Assembly: GCA_020636155.1 (NCBI GenBank)
Contig: JACJYM010000013.1
Span: forward strand, 18,267-82,266
Length of the DNA: 64,000 nt
Origin: Lewinellaceae bacterium
GTDB lineage: Bacteria; Bacteroidota; Bacteroidia; Chitinophagales; Saprospiraceae
Reading direction: 5' to 3'
The notes beneath the pieces were generated by a model. It saw nothing but the letters and a program-made list of their open reading frames with translations, was not told the origin of the DNA and did not search any database. Shown piece after piece: positions 10,571 through 19,507 of this stretch; position 1 is the stretch's first letter, and every line of letters begins with the position of its first letter. Both the position numbers and the translations under genes were made by a program.

Positions 10571-11842
10571 ATGGAATATAAATCTGGCTTAGCTTTTGCT
10601 CAACAATTAGACCATCAAGACGAGTTGAAATCCTACAAAAGTCAATTTAGTCATCCTACTCAGGAAAATGGAAATCCGTACATTTATCTATGCGGAAATT
10701 CTTTGGGTCTCATGCCAACATCGACACCGGATGCGGTAAAAGTAGAACTGGAAGATTGGGCAAAATATGGAGTAGAAGGACATCTCGAAGCAAGGAATCC
10801 ATGGGTGTCATATCATGAACTCCTCACGGATAAGATGGCCAAAGTGGTAGGTGCTAAGCCAAATGAAGTGGTGGTAATGAACAGCCTTACGGTGAACATT
10901 CATTTGCTGATGGTCAGTTTTTACAGGCCGACAGCTCAGCGGTATAAAATATTGATGGAGTACAGCCCCTTTCCCTCTGATAGGTATGCTTTTGAATCAC
11001 AAGTCCGATTTCATGGTTACGACCCGAAAGAGGCGATTATTGAAATGATGCCTAACGAAGGCGAATCGACGATATCCTTGGAGAGCATTCGGGAGACGAT
11101 AGAGAAGCATGGTGATGAGATTGCATTAATTCTCTTTGGTGGGGTGAACTATTACACAGGGCAAGCTTACGACCTTGCAAAAATTACGGAATATGGTCAT
11201 CGCAAAGGTTGTGTGGTTGGATTTGACCTCGCTCATGCGGCTGGCAATTTGAAGCTAAGACTCCATGAGGATGGACCGGATTTTGCGGCTTGGTGCAGTT
11301 ATAAGTATCTGAATTCTGGACCCGGTAGTTTATCCGGTATTTTTGTTCATGAGCGACATGCGAGAGATTTTGATTTGCCGAGATTCGCCGGATGGTGGGG
11401 ACATGATAAACACGAGCGGTTTTTAATGTCGGATGATTTTAAACCCATGCCCGGAGCCGAGGGTTGGCAATTGAGCAATCCACCCATCTTATCCATGGCT
11501 GCTATCAAGGCAAGTCTAGAAATATTTGATGAAGTGGGCATGGATAAATTGGTCGAAAAGTCCAAAAATTTGACCTCTTACTGCGAATATCTACTCCATG
11601 AGCTCGACACAGATAGAATTAAAATCATCACACCTTCAGATCCGGCACAGCGGGGATGTCAACTATCGCTTAGTGTAAAAGGAGCTGATAAGTCATTGTT
11701 CAATCAGATATCTGTGGCTGGAGTTATTGCAGATTGGCGAGAACCCGATGTGATAAGGATAGCGCCTGTGCCATTATACAACAGTTATGAAGATGTGTAT
11801 CGATTTGTGGAAGTACTCAAAGATCAACTCGTCAGACCATAA
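10571..11842 (+). CDS. kynU: Kynureninase
   Basis: This 423-residue pyridoxal-phosphate enzyme hydrolyses kynurenine (or 3-hydroxykynurenine) to anthranilate (or 3-hydroxyanthranilate) plus alanine in tryptophan breakdown or NAD synthesis. Evidence includes the N-terminal IYLCGNSLGLMP, the cofactor region VGFDLAHAAGNL, and the PLP-lysine context WCSYKYLNSGPGSLSGIFVH. FAGWWGHDKHERF is the family's conserved substrate-binding stretch. Other kynurenine pathway genes are not next to it. Its last 11 bases overlap the end of the convergent deoxynucleoside kinase gene. Confidence 0.95.
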   Translation: MEYKSGLAFAQQLDHQDELKSYKSQFSHPTQENGNPYIYLCGNSLGLMPTSTPDAVKVELEDWAKYGVEGHLEARNPWVSYHELLTDKMAKVVGAKPNEVVVMNSLTVNIHLLMVSFYRPTAQRYKILMEYSPFPSDRYAFESQVRFHGYDPKEAIIEMMPNEGESTISLESIRETIEKHGDEIALILFGGVNYYTGQAYDLAKITEYGHRKGCVVGFDLAHAAGNLKLRLHEDGPDFAAWCSYKYLNSGPGSLSGIFVHERHARDFDLPRFAGWWGHDKHERFLMSDDFKPMPGAEGWQLSNPPILSMAAIKASLEIFDEVGMDKLVEKSKNLTSYCEYLLHELDTDRIKIITPSDPAQRGCQLSLSVKGADKSLFNQISVAGVIADWREPDVIRIAPVPLYNSYEDVYRFVEVLKDQLVRP

Positions 11843-12479
11843 GGCTAATTCGGTGGACACCTGGTTGATATTTTTTAGTAAGTAAGGACTTGATTGCCTC
11901 ATAATGAGAGGTATTTGAAACAAAATCGAGATTGCCAAGATCAATAATTAAGACAGGGTAGGACAGGATATTGCGAAAGTACTCAAAATAGGAATCCTGA
12001 ATTTTTTGTAGGTATTCTGGAGTGATGTGAGTCTCATAATTTCGACCCCTTTTCGCGATGCTGTCCATCAGGTAGTCAATGCTGCGATGAAAATAAACCA
12101 TCAACTCCGGTTGAGGAAATCCCTGAAGCAATACATTAAACATTTTTGTAAACATTCGATACTCCTCTTCAGGAAGGTTCTGACGTGCAAAAAGCAAATT
12201 CTTGATGAATGCATAATCAGACAGCACAAAATCGGTAAAAATATTTCTAGCTTGAAAACTGTACTGCAACTGCTTGTACCTCTCCGTCATGAAAAACAGC
12301 TCTACGGTAAAGGCGTATCGTTCTGGTTCTTTATAAAAGTAGGGGAGAAAAGGATTGTCGGCAAATTGCTCAAGTATCAAATCGCAGTTGTATTCTTCCT
12401 TGATTTGCTTGCAAAAAGATGTTTTTCCGGCACCTATATTACCTTCGATGCAAATGTAATGATAGGGAAAATCGGACAT
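11832..12479 (-). CDS. Deoxynucleoside kinase (dCK/dGK family)
   Basis: The 215-residue product belongs to the deoxyadenosine/deoxyguanosine/deoxycytidine kinase family, which salvages deoxynucleosides by 5'-phosphorylation. It shows the P-loop IEGNIGAGKTSF (residues 10-21), the DYAFIKNLLFARQNL segment that replaces the DRS/DRY base-binding region, and a RGRNYETHITPEYL stretch corresponding to the LID and ERS-like part. Exact base preference cannot be read from the sequence. Together with tmk it makes this region a small deoxynucleotide supply cluster, although the two are on opposite strands. Confidence 0.88.
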   Translation of the reverse strand: MSDFPYHYICIEGNIGAGKTSFCKQIKEEYNCDLILEQFADNPFLPYFYKEPERYAFTVELFFMTERYKQLQYSFQARNIFTDFVLSDYAFIKNLLFARQNLPEEEYRMFTKMFNVLLQGFPQPELMVYFHRSIDYLMDSIAKRGRNYETHITPEYLQKIQDSYFEYFRNILSYPVLIIDLGNLDFVSNTSHYEAIKSLLTKKYQPGVHRISLMV

Positions 12480-12876
12480 AAAAAATCTTACTCGTTTTAG
12501 TTGGTTTAAAATTTATTAAAGCAATAGGGCAAACTTACTAAAACCAACAATGAATTTGACATATTTTATAAATTTAAATATAATTTATTTCGATATGAAT
12601 GGATATTGAATTGAATTCCATGAGATATATGAACTTTCCTCGCAATGTAGGATTTAACTTTATTCAAAACTCAGATTTAGTAAAAGTGATTGAATATGCT
12701 TTAATTACAGGAAGACATTTTTTCAAGAGAAGAAAGGAAGTAATCTTGCAATAATACCTCTATGTATTAGTATTCGATGTCTCGTGAAAATTTCTTAGTT
12801 ATATATTCTGTTCTTATGTATTCAAGTTTGTCGCTTCTCTTCAATTAAACACCGAATATAAATAGCTCAAAAAACG
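12480..12876. other. Intergenic gap, AT-rich, one doubtful 44-residue ORF
   Basis: About 400 bases without a convincing gene. A plus-strand frame at 12620-12754 (peptide beginning MRYMNFPRNVGF) is uninterrupted for 44 codons but has no recognisable family. An 8-bp hairpin at 12866-12887 spans the stop codon of the following minus-strand gene and may slow transcription at its end. Nothing else was recognised. Confidence 0.4.
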
Positions 12877-13500
12877 CTATTTTTGAGAGTGAAAAATTGT
12901 TTTAAGGATAGAAAAACCAAATTCTAAAGTTGAATTATTTGCATATAAAATGTAATGTGCCCCACCCGGACTAGATCGATGCTGGTCGTACGAATAATTG
13001 CTTATTACTCTCATACATTGGATTGTGACTTCATGGTTTCTAATATTTTTTAATCTTAACCCTAATCCAAAACGGTAGCTTAAGTCAACAGTATTAGGTT
13101 CAAAACTACGTGAATCTGTATGTAGGTTTATTTCCGGAGCAAGTCCTAGTCTAAAAAATGGACTCAGTTTTCGCGACGGCAGTGTATTTATTTCTATTTC
13201 AAGTGGTAATATGAGATACGTCGAAGAAACATAATAACTGTCATTTTTTCCTTGGAGACGTAAACCACTAGAGAGAGAAAAAACAGAACTTAACTTACCA
13301 TATTTCATCAAGATGCCAAAATATTCTGCAGGACTGTCAAAAGAAATGTCTGTTAATTCAATATCAAAATTTTCTACGGAATTGAATCCAATTCCAGCCT
13401 CTATTCCGATTCTAAAATTTGACGGAACTTGATTTTCTGATTGACAATAAAGCATTGAAGTCAATGACGTAGTCAGGAATAGTAAAAATGTGAATTTCAT
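12877..13500 (-). CDS. Outer-membrane beta-barrel-like secreted protein
   Basis: The 207-residue product has a Sec signal peptide (MKFTFLLFLTTSLTSMLYCQ) and then alternating short beta strands (FRIGIEAGIGFNSVEN, SVFSLSSGLRLQG, PFFRLGLAPEINLH, LSYRFGLGLRL), ending in an aromatic strand before FHSQK. This is the pattern of small porin-family (PorT/OmpW-like) barrels common in Bacteroidota. No close family can be named. It stands alone, with gaps of about 400 bases on both sides, and its stop codon lies inside a small hairpin. Confidence 0.65.
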   Translation of the reverse strand: MKFTFLLFLTTSLTSMLYCQSENQVPSNFRIGIEAGIGFNSVENFDIELTDISFDSPAEYFGILMKYGKLSSVFSLSSGLRLQGKNDSYYVSSTYLILPLEIEINTLPSRKLSPFFRLGLAPEINLHTDSRSFEPNTVDLSYRFGLGLRLKNIRNHEVTIQCMRVISNYSYDQHRSSPGGAHYILYANNSTLEFGFSILKTIFHSQK

Positions 13501-13926
13501 AGTAGGCTTAAAGTTGAATTAGATAAATATTTTTTTCAATAAAACGAGGAAATCGGTTGTTTATTTTGAGATTCATCCATAATATGAAGCATAGAAACTT
13601 AAGTCTTAGAAAGCCACTCGAGAATTGAACTTTGGGAATTTTGATTAAAAAATCAACTAAGTTTGTACATCTGATGGTCTGAAAAACGAGGAGTAGTATT
13701 GTAATCTTATACCTGATTAAAATATTCTCAATGCTAATTCATTGGCCACATTACACATATATGTAATGAATTATCCCACAAAAGTTGTGAGAAATTAAAG
13801 GTAATTGAATCTTTTTAATGTAAATTTTAGTCGATTCAAAAATTAATACTCGAATAACTTGTTACCTTTTGTAAAAAATGTTTTATATTTATTCGAGGAA
13901 TTATTATTTCACAAAAATTACTAGAT
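13501..13926. other. Intergenic gap with two short palindromes
   Basis: Both neighbours are transcribed away from this 426-base gap, so it must hold two promoters. Two inverted repeats are visible: CATTACA-6 nt-TGTAATG at 13749-13768 and CACAA-3 nt-TTGTG at about 13777-13789. Either could be an operator for the gene at 13927. A near-consensus -7 element (TATATTTA at 13884-13891) lies 36 nt before that gene. No coding sequence is recognised. Confidence 0.4.
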
Positions 13927-14184
13927 ATGAATATTACATTTGATGAATTAAGAAAAATTAAGCACCAATTACCTACCGGTGGTGTTCATATGATTGCTGA
14001 GAAATTGAACATAGATGAACAGACGGTGAGAAATTATTTTGGTGCCAAAAAATTTGAAAATGGTGAATTAGTTGGAAATCATATACAGCCGGGACCGGAT
14101 GGTGGTATAGTACAAATAGAAGATGAAACAATTTTAAAGGCCGCGAAGGAAATAATTGCCGAAAATAAAGCGAATAGCAATTAA
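13927..14184 (+). CDS. Small HTH-like DNA-binding protein
   Basis: The 85-residue protein begins with a helix-turn-helix-like region: FDELRKIKHQLP, then GGVHMIAEKLNIDEQTVRNYFG, which reads as helix, turn and recognition helix. A short wing-like stretch follows, then a charged C-terminal helix (ILKAAKEIIAENK). Similar small DNA-binding proteins occur across Bacteroidota, but I know of no defined target. It is monocistronic, with its own terminator 24 nt downstream and a large AT-rich upstream region that may carry its operators. Confidence 0.65.
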   Translation: MNITFDELRKIKHQLPTGGVHMIAEKLNIDEQTVRNYFGAKKFENGELVGNHIQPGPDGGIVQIEDETILKAAKEIIAENKANSN

Positions 14185-14207
14185 ATCACAAGGCGATTTA
14201 TTATTAG

Positions 14208-14245
14208 AATGTCGAATGAATCTAGATTTATTCGACATTTTTTTT
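14208..14245 (+). terminator. Intrinsic terminator after the small DNA-binding protein
   Basis: A near-perfect 16-bp inverted repeat (AATGTCGAATGAATCT against AGATTTATTCGACATT, one G.T pair) is followed by a run of eight T. Confidence 0.85.
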
Positions 14246-14287
14246 GTAAAAATATTCCTCACAATTACTTCTTAATACGGTTTTATA

Positions 14288-14327
14288 TGAAAAAAGCCGT
14301 TGAATAAAAGTTCAACGGCTTTTTTCA
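14288..14327 (-). terminator. Bidirectional terminator after the T9SS protein gene
   Basis: A perfect 17-bp stem (14288-14304 with 14311-14327, core AAGCCGTTGAA) with a 6-nt loop has A-runs on the left and T-runs on the right, so it works on both strands. It lies 18 nt beyond the stop codon of the minus-strand 1129-residue gene. Confidence 0.9.
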
Positions 14328-14344
14328 TTATTTAATTCTTGACA

Positions 14345-17300
14345 CTACTTGACAAGAATCAATTTTTTCACTTGACTACCTTTCTCTGACACAATCGAGA
14401 ATAAGTATAATCCAGGATTGTAATTTGAAAGGTCATATCTCAAATCGTACTTTTTATTGATTAGATTGTTTTCAAATAGCTTTCTTCCTGTCACATCTTT
14501 AATAACCAATTTTGCATCAAGATATTCAGAAAATTCTATGTTTAGATTAACGATTCCAGTCGATGGGTTAGGAGAGATTGTAAATCTTTCAATCTCATCG
14601 ATGTCTCTTACACCAGAGACCTTTTTAACTGTGAATGGCCCAAATGTCTTGGTACATCCATTTTCGTCAGTTACTTCGACCGTATAGTCACCGGAAGCCA
14701 ATCCTTCGATAGTATTGCCAGTAGCTCCATTAGACCAAGTATAAGTCAAATCTCCAGTGCCTCCTTCTGCATTGAAGGTTATACTTCCCGTATCTTGGTT
14801 CTGAGCTGTGTCTGTAATGTTTACCGCAGTTTCAACGATTTCGCTTGGTTCATTTACAGTGAATACGTTAGTTGTTATACATCCGTTTTCGTCAGTAACC
14901 ACTGCACTATAAGTGCCTGCGGCTAAATCTGACAATGTTTTATCTAATGAATCATCTTCCCATACGATTGAAAGTTGACCGGTTCCTCCTGTTAATTCTA
15001 AACTAATGGAACCATCTTTTTCCCCGAAACAAGTCACATCCGTAATGGTTGCTTCAGTAGAAATAGCATCCGGTTGAGTAATTAAAAACGTCCCAGTGAT
15101 TTGTGTGCCGTTGCTATCGGTAACTGAATATTGATACTCTCCAGCTTCTAAGTTTTCATCACTTATCATATTACTGGCGTATCCGTTCACTCCTGTGACA
15201 GCAATCGTGTAGTCTGGTGAACCACCTGATATCATCAATTCATAGCTACCATCCGCACTATTGCTACAGCTTGCATCGCTCACTAGAATCTGGGCTGATA
15301 AGACCGTTATGTACTGAATTTCTTGGCAATTGGTGTCCTCTCCGCAGTCATTGGTTACAGTTAAACACACATTGTATGTACCGTTCTGATCGTATTCTAT
15401 GGTTGGATTTTCTTCCGTTGAAGTAGTTCCATTTCCAAAATCCCAACTATAACTGCTCGGCGAACCACTAGAAGTTGAGTTTAACATCACGACTCCATTC
15501 GCAGCCTCGGATGTAAACCCAGATACAGGAAGTTCTATGATTTCTTCTACATTATAAGCTAAAGTGCTTGAACAACCATTATTTTCATCCGACACCACGA
15601 CAGTGTAAGTTCCAGCTTCTGTAACTTCTAATTCTAAGATGCCGCTTGCAATTTGCACATTGTCTTTATACCAAGCTATTGTGTAATTGGCTGGGTCACC
15701 ATTTAATATTGCAGTGAGCATGACTGAGGTTAACACACATGTCAAGTTATCATTTGGTTCAGCCATAATTTGAGGAATGTCAGCTGACAAGGTAACTGTT
15801 GCGGTAGCTGTGTTTTCACAACCATTGGTACCTGTCACTTTCGCAACGAAATCTCCCGCAGAAGTTACAGTCACGCAATTTCCAGAGACATCTCCTTCCG
15901 GTAGTTGCCAAACCACACTTGCACCGCCATCAACCGTAGCACATAGTTCAATCTCCTGCATTGAACAAGTAAGTTCTCCACTATTCACTGTTATCTGTGG
16001 TGCTTCCACATCCTCTGTGACGGTAGTTTCAATACTAGTGGAACAACCGTTATTACTATTATTCACTGTTAATACATAGGTTCCTGGCATATCAACCTCA
16101 ACAATTAATGAGTTTCCACCGCTGACGATATTACCATCTGTTGTAGACCAAGTATAAGAAAATTCTGTTCCAGAACTACTGCCGTCCCCGTCAATCATGA
16201 CATTAGTAACTGCACATGTTATCTCACCACTCGCGGCGGCGGTTGCCAATGGCGATGCAAAATCGCCAGTGACATTAACAGAAGCAGTCTGACTACATCC
16301 TGCATCATTGTCGAAAACCGTTAAAGTATAAGTGCCAGCAGCACTAACTACGGCATCTTGACTATTCTCACCTGACACAATATTGCCATCGACAGTACTC
16401 CAAGTATAAGTGATGTTATTACCTTCAGAAGATCCATCACCACTCACGGTAACTTCAGGATTGGCACAAGATAATAGACCATTATAAGATGCTTCTGCAA
16501 CGGGACCATCTGAAGAAAGAATTTCAAATTCACCATAAATCACGCAATTATTATCATCCGTTATTGAATAGGTGTAAACACCAGGTGCAATATCTTCAAA
16601 ATAGCCTGTATAATTAAATCCAAAATTATCTATTTCGTAAGAATGTGGATATACACCACCGTAACTTACAATGGTGACAGTTCCATTTTCTGCTCCACAA
16701 TCTGCATTTTCAGTATTCACTGTACTACCCAAAGCACTTGGTGATGTGAGGGTTTGTGATAAAATTAATTCACAACCATATGAATCTGTAGCCGTTATTG
16801 TGTAGGTACCTGCATACAAGTTGTCCTGGTAATCACCAGATCCCCCGTTACTCCAAGTGTAATAAATACCACCATTACCTCCACTAGCATCTACACTTAT
16901 TGAGCCAGTTTCATCACCAAAACACAAAATATTTTCAGAATCCACAATGCTGAATTCAAATGGTAAACCTGTTGATCCTCCTAAAACATCGTAAGTTTCT
17001 TCTACAAAATAACCATTAAAATCACTCAAAGTACAAGAATAAACACCTGCATCTATATCATAAAGGGCAGTGCCTGAATCACCTGTTGACCATTCATAAC
17101 TGATATTGCCTTGTCCACCAGTGGCTGATAAAACAATCGAACCACTTTCAGGGCAAGGTGAATCTGTCACGGTGGCATTACCTAGAAGTGAAAATGAATT
17201 GAACAACCAGCTCTCCCAGGTACTCGTGGGTGCCTGACCTACTTCCCAAGTTGTAAATCCATTTGCCGAAATGGCATATAAAGTAGGAAAGTAAGTAATA

Positions 17301-17734
17301 TTATAGTCCGCATTTACGGCACTATTAGGAAGATCAATAATAGGATAAGGAGTGCCGGAAACCCAGTTGCCTTGAGTTCCACCATTAGGACCTACGCAAG
17401 TGGGTAAGCCGTATAGACAATCTAAATTATTATTTAGCTCTGCTTCCAAGAAAAAAACCATGATCTCGTCCGTACCATTTGGGCCGTATGCATCGTACAA
17501 ATCTTCTAGAACTCCACTGTTGTGATAACTCCAACAAGGACTACACCAAGTAGCAGAAAAATCTAAAATAACATGTTTTCCGGCATTTAGGTAATCGTAT
17601 AAATGATGAACATTACCATTAATGTCAGTCAATGTCCAGTCTGGTGCAATGGTGCCATCGGGTAAACTTGCAAACGCTGATTTCGGTACTAAGAATGATA
17701 GGGATAAAATGAAACAGAGTAGAAGTCTTTTCAT
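14345..17734 (-). CDS. Secreted T9SS cargo with thioredoxin-like domain, SprB/PKD repeats
   Basis: The 1129-residue protein has a signal peptide (cleavage near SAFA, residue 22). A thioredoxin-like domain follows, with ILDFSATWCSPCWSYH (Cys64 and Cys67) and YFPTLYAIS. A long array of immunoglobulin-like SprB-type repeats comes next, each with patterns such as YTWSNGATGNTIEGLASGDY and VTDENGC. One PKD domain (SYSWDFGNGTTS...CLTVTNDCG) sits near residues 740-805. The last 75 residues form a type IX sorting domain (SPNPSTGIVNLNIEF ... GLYLFSIVSEKG ... KKLILVK), so it should be exported by T9SS and attached to or released from the surface. The function is probably adhesive or thiol-active, but that is inference. 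Confidence 0.9.
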   Translation of the reverse strand: MKRLLLCFILSLSFLVPKSAFASLPDGTIAPDWTLTDINGNVHHLYDYLNAGKHVILDFSATWCSPCWSYHNSGVLEDLYDAYGPNGTDEIMVFFLEAELNNNLDCLYGLPTCVGPNGGTQGNWVSGTPYPIIDLPNSAVNADYNITYFPTLYAISANGFTTWEVGQAPTSTWESWLFNSFSLLGNATVTDSPCPESGSIVLSATGGQGNISYEWSTGDSGTALYDIDAGVYSCTLSDFNGYFVEETYDVLGGSTGLPFEFSIVDSENILCFGDETGSISVDASGGNGGIYYTWSNGGSGDYQDNLYAGTYTITATDSYGCELILSQTLTSPSALGSTVNTENADCGAENGTVTIVSYGGVYPHSYEIDNFGFNYTGYFEDIAPGVYTYSITDDNNCVIYGEFEILSSDGPVAEASYNGLLSCANPEVTVSGDGSSEGNNITYTWSTVDGNIVSGENSQDAVVSAAGTYTLTVFDNDAGCSQTASVNVTGDFASPLATAAASGEITCAVTNVMIDGDGSSSGTEFSYTWSTTDGNIVSGGNSLIVEVDMPGTYVLTVNNSNNGCSTSIETTVTEDVEAPQITVNSGELTCSMQEIELCATVDGGASVVWQLPEGDVSGNCVTVTSAGDFVAKVTGTNGCENTATATVTLSADIPQIMAEPNDNLTCVLTSVMLTAILNGDPANYTIAWYKDNVQIASGILELEVTEAGTYTVVVSDENNGCSSTLAYNVEEIIELPVSGFTSEAANGVVMLNSTSSGSPSSYSWDFGNGTTSTEENPTIEYDQNGTYNVCLTVTNDCGEDTNCQEIQYITVLSAQILVSDASCSNSADGSYELMISGGSPDYTIAVTGVNGYASNMISDENLEAGEYQYSVTDSNGTQITGTFLITQPDAISTEATITDVTCFGEKDGSISLELTGGTGQLSIVWEDDSLDKTLSDLAAGTYSAVVTDENGCITTNVFTVNEPSEIVETAVNITDTAQNQDTGSITFNAEGGTGDLTYTWSNGATGNTIEGLASGDYTVEVTDENGCTKTFGPFTVKKVSGVRDIDEIERFTISPNPSTGIVNLNIEFSEYLDAKLVIKDVTGRKLFENNLINKKYDLRYDLSNYNPGLYLFSIVSEKGSQVKKLILVK

Positions 17735-17772
17735 GTGTAACAGTTTTATTGGTATTGAAATTATTGCAGCTG

Positions 17773-17780
17773 CTAAGATA
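17773..17780 (-). promoter_or_regulatory. Candidate -7 element for the T9SS protein gene
   Basis: On the minus strand this reads TATCTTAG, one mismatch from TAnnTTTG, 39 nt before the start codon. No convincing -33 element was seen. Confidence 0.35.
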
Positions 17781-17894
17781 GAATAAAATTTAAATAGTCA
17801 TATTTAAATTGGTGAAAAAAATTAGCTTTTGCAAATAGTTGTTACATCACTGCTAGTATTTACATAGAACTTCTTATTACCAAATATAATTTTT

Positions 17895-18803
17895 TTAAAA
17901 CTTGGTCAATTTTTTAAACTTTTGAAGCCTGTTTTTAATGTCGTTTTTGCTAAGATTTTTCAACCTGCTTATGCTAAATTCTTCCACGCAAAATGATGCC
18001 ATCACGCTTCCTCTAATAATGGCTTTCTTTAAGGTTTTGAAATCCACTCTATCTTTTTGTGCTAGATAACCCATCATTCCGCCTGCAAAACTGTCACCTG
18101 CTCCAGTCGGGTCAAAAACTTCTGCCAAGGGTAGAGCCGGAGCAAAGAATATTTTATGGTCTTCAAAAAGTAAGGCACCGTGTTCTCCTTTTTTTATAAC
18201 CAAAAAACGAGGACCCATTTTGTGAATTTCTTTGGCGGCTTTCACCAAAGAATATTCTCCACTTAATTGCCTTGCCTCTTCCTCATTGATGGTCAGTAAA
18301 TCGATTTTTTTAAGCACCTTTTTTAAATCATCTAAGGCAATGTCCATCCAAAAATTCATGGTGTCTAGAGCAATCAATTTTTGATTTCCGTCAAGTTGTT
18401 CCAACACTTGAAGTTGAACTTGCGGTGTCAAATTGCCGAGCATGACATATTTACAATGCTTATAAGAATGGGGTAGTACAGGGTTGAAATCATCAAGAAC
18501 ATTGAGATCAGTAGTGATCGTATCACGAGAATTCATATCCATGTGGTAGACACCTTCCCAAAAAAAGGTTTTGCCGTTTTTTTTGATTTCTAAGCCATCC
18601 ATGTTGACTCCGCGATTTTCTAGGGCTTCGATTTCAGATTCTGGAAAATCATCCCCAACTATTGCACTCAGATTGATATTATTTGTAAAATAGCTTGCCG
18701 CATAGCTGATATAGGTGCATGCTCCACCAATTACTTTTTCTGCCCTTCCAAATGGCGTCTGTATCGTATCAAATGCCACGGTTCCGATAGTCAATAAACT
18801 CAT
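17895..18803 (-). CDS. PfkB/ribokinase-family sugar or nucleoside kinase
   Basis: The 302-residue protein has the two PfkB signatures: an N-terminal GGACTYISYAASYF glycine motif (about residues 26-39) and the C-terminal catalytic DPTGAGDSFAGGMMGYL (about 232-248, catalytic Asp in GAGD). Family members phosphorylate sugars, adenosine or related compounds with ATP. The substrate cannot be assigned, and I avoid naming ribokinase or fructokinase. It is followed upstream on the same strand by a terminator and tRNA-Val, so it is probably transcribed alone. Confidence 0.88.
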   Translation of the reverse strand: MSLLTIGTVAFDTIQTPFGRAEKVIGGACTYISYAASYFTNNINLSAIVGDDFPESEIEALENRGVNMDGLEIKKNGKTFFWEGVYHMDMNSRDTITTDLNVLDDFNPVLPHSYKHCKYVMLGNLTPQVQLQVLEQLDGNQKLIALDTMNFWMDIALDDLKKVLKKIDLLTINEEEARQLSGEYSLVKAAKEIHKMGPRFLVIKKGEHGALLFEDHKIFFAPALPLAEVFDPTGAGDSFAGGMMGYLAQKDRVDFKTLKKAIIRGSVMASFCVEEFSISRLKNLSKNDIKNRLQKFKKLTKF

Positions 18804-18817
18804 ATTCTTTTAAATTT

Positions 18818-18855
18818 AAAAAACTATCCCATATTCCTACGAGGATAGTTTTTTT
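18818..18855 (-). terminator. Terminator between tRNA-Val and the PfkB kinase gene
   Basis: A 12-bp stem (AAAAAACTATCC at 18818-18829 with GGATAGTTTTTT) has a 13-nt loop and T-runs in both directions. It lies just downstream of the minus-strand tRNA. Confidence 0.8.
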
Positions 18856-18868
18856 ATTGATAAATCTG

Positions 18869-18943
18869 TGGAACATACTGGGCTCGAACCAGTGACCTCC
18901 GCCCTGTCAAGGCGGCACTCTAAACCAACTGAGCTAATGTTCC
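18869..18943 (-). tRNA. tRNA-Val (anticodon GAC)
   Basis: Read on the minus strand, a 7-bp acceptor stem (GGAACAT with ATGTTCC), a D-arm beginning TAGCTCAGTTGG, an anticodon stem CCGCC/GGCGG around loop TTGACAG, and a T-arm ACTGGTTCGAGCCCAGT form a complete cloverleaf of 75 nt. The anticodon GAC decodes GUC/GUU valine, and the loop matches the known bacterial tRNA-Val(GAC) layout. The 3' CCA is not encoded. Confidence 0.95.
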
Positions 18944-18948
18944 TTTTT

Positions 18949-19428
18949 CTATTGTTTTAACTCTTGTAATAATTGTTCGGGAGTTTTATATCCCCTGATA
19001 TTTTTCACAAGATTATAATCTTTATCTAATATTGCAAAGGACGGATACCCTAAATTTCCTCGTAAATATTCTACTGCCAGATTGTTTACACCATTTCGAC
19101 CACCGGCCTGCCATTGATACTCTTTGCCTGCAAATTTCACCGACTCCTTTTGCTCAGCATTAAACTTCACATTATGGAAATTTTTATCCATATAATCGAT
19201 TACGGCGGGGTCTTCAAAAGTACTTTTATCCATTTTCTTACACCAGCCACACCAATCTGTATAAAAGTCAATGAAAAACATTTTCTGGTCTTTATTCGCA
19301 ATTTTAGATGCAGTATCTATGGATATCCATGTGATACTGCCATCAGAGTTCTTAGGATAATCTTCTGATTTTTTACAAGCAGAAAATGCCATCGTAATTG
19401 CCAGACTTAATAGAATTATTCTCTTCAT
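18949..19428 (-). CDS. Thioredoxin-like lipoprotein (DsbD-gamma/Thioredoxin_7 type)
   Basis: The 159-residue product has a lipoprotein signal (lipobox AFSAC, Cys18) and a single thioredoxin-like domain with active site FIDFYTDWCGWCKKMDKSTF (CGWC). This is typical of the thiol domain of DsbD and of small periplasmic thiol reductases. NLGYPSFAILD gives the cis-Pro. It probably keeps envelope cysteines reduced or passes electrons to another thiol protein. The gene lies between tRNA-Val and dnaA and has its own strong promoter element, so it is likely monocistronic. Confidence 0.85.
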   Translation of the reverse strand: MKRIILLSLAITMAFSACKKSEDYPKNSDGSITWISIDTASKIANKDQKMFFIDFYTDWCGWCKKMDKSTFEDPAVIDYMDKNFHNVKFNAEQKESVKFAGKEYQWQAGGRNGVNNLAVEYLRGNLGYPSFAILDKDYNLVKNIRGYKTPEQLLQELKQ

Positions 19429-19453
19429 TAATTATGAATTACTAATTTTTGTG

Positions 19454-19461
19454 CAAATATA
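19454..19461 (-). promoter_or_regulatory. Bacteroidota -7 element (TATATTTG) for the thioredoxin-like lipoprotein
   Basis: The minus strand reads TATATTTG, an exact TAnnTTTG match, 25 nt upstream of the ATG at 19428. The implied transcript has a short leader. Confidence 0.65.
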
Positions 19462-19507
19462 TACATTCATGAATAGTCTCCTAAAAAAGCGTGATGCAAT
19501 TTTTTAA

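Noticed and set aside
12027..12500. 157-codon plus-strand frame opposite the deoxynucleoside kinase
   Set aside because: The opposite strand has clear P-loop kinase motifs over the same stretch; this frame is its shadow.
18869..18943. tRNA-Asp reading of the tRNA
   Set aside because: The anticodon in loop TTGACAG is GAC, which is valine; Asp would need GTC.
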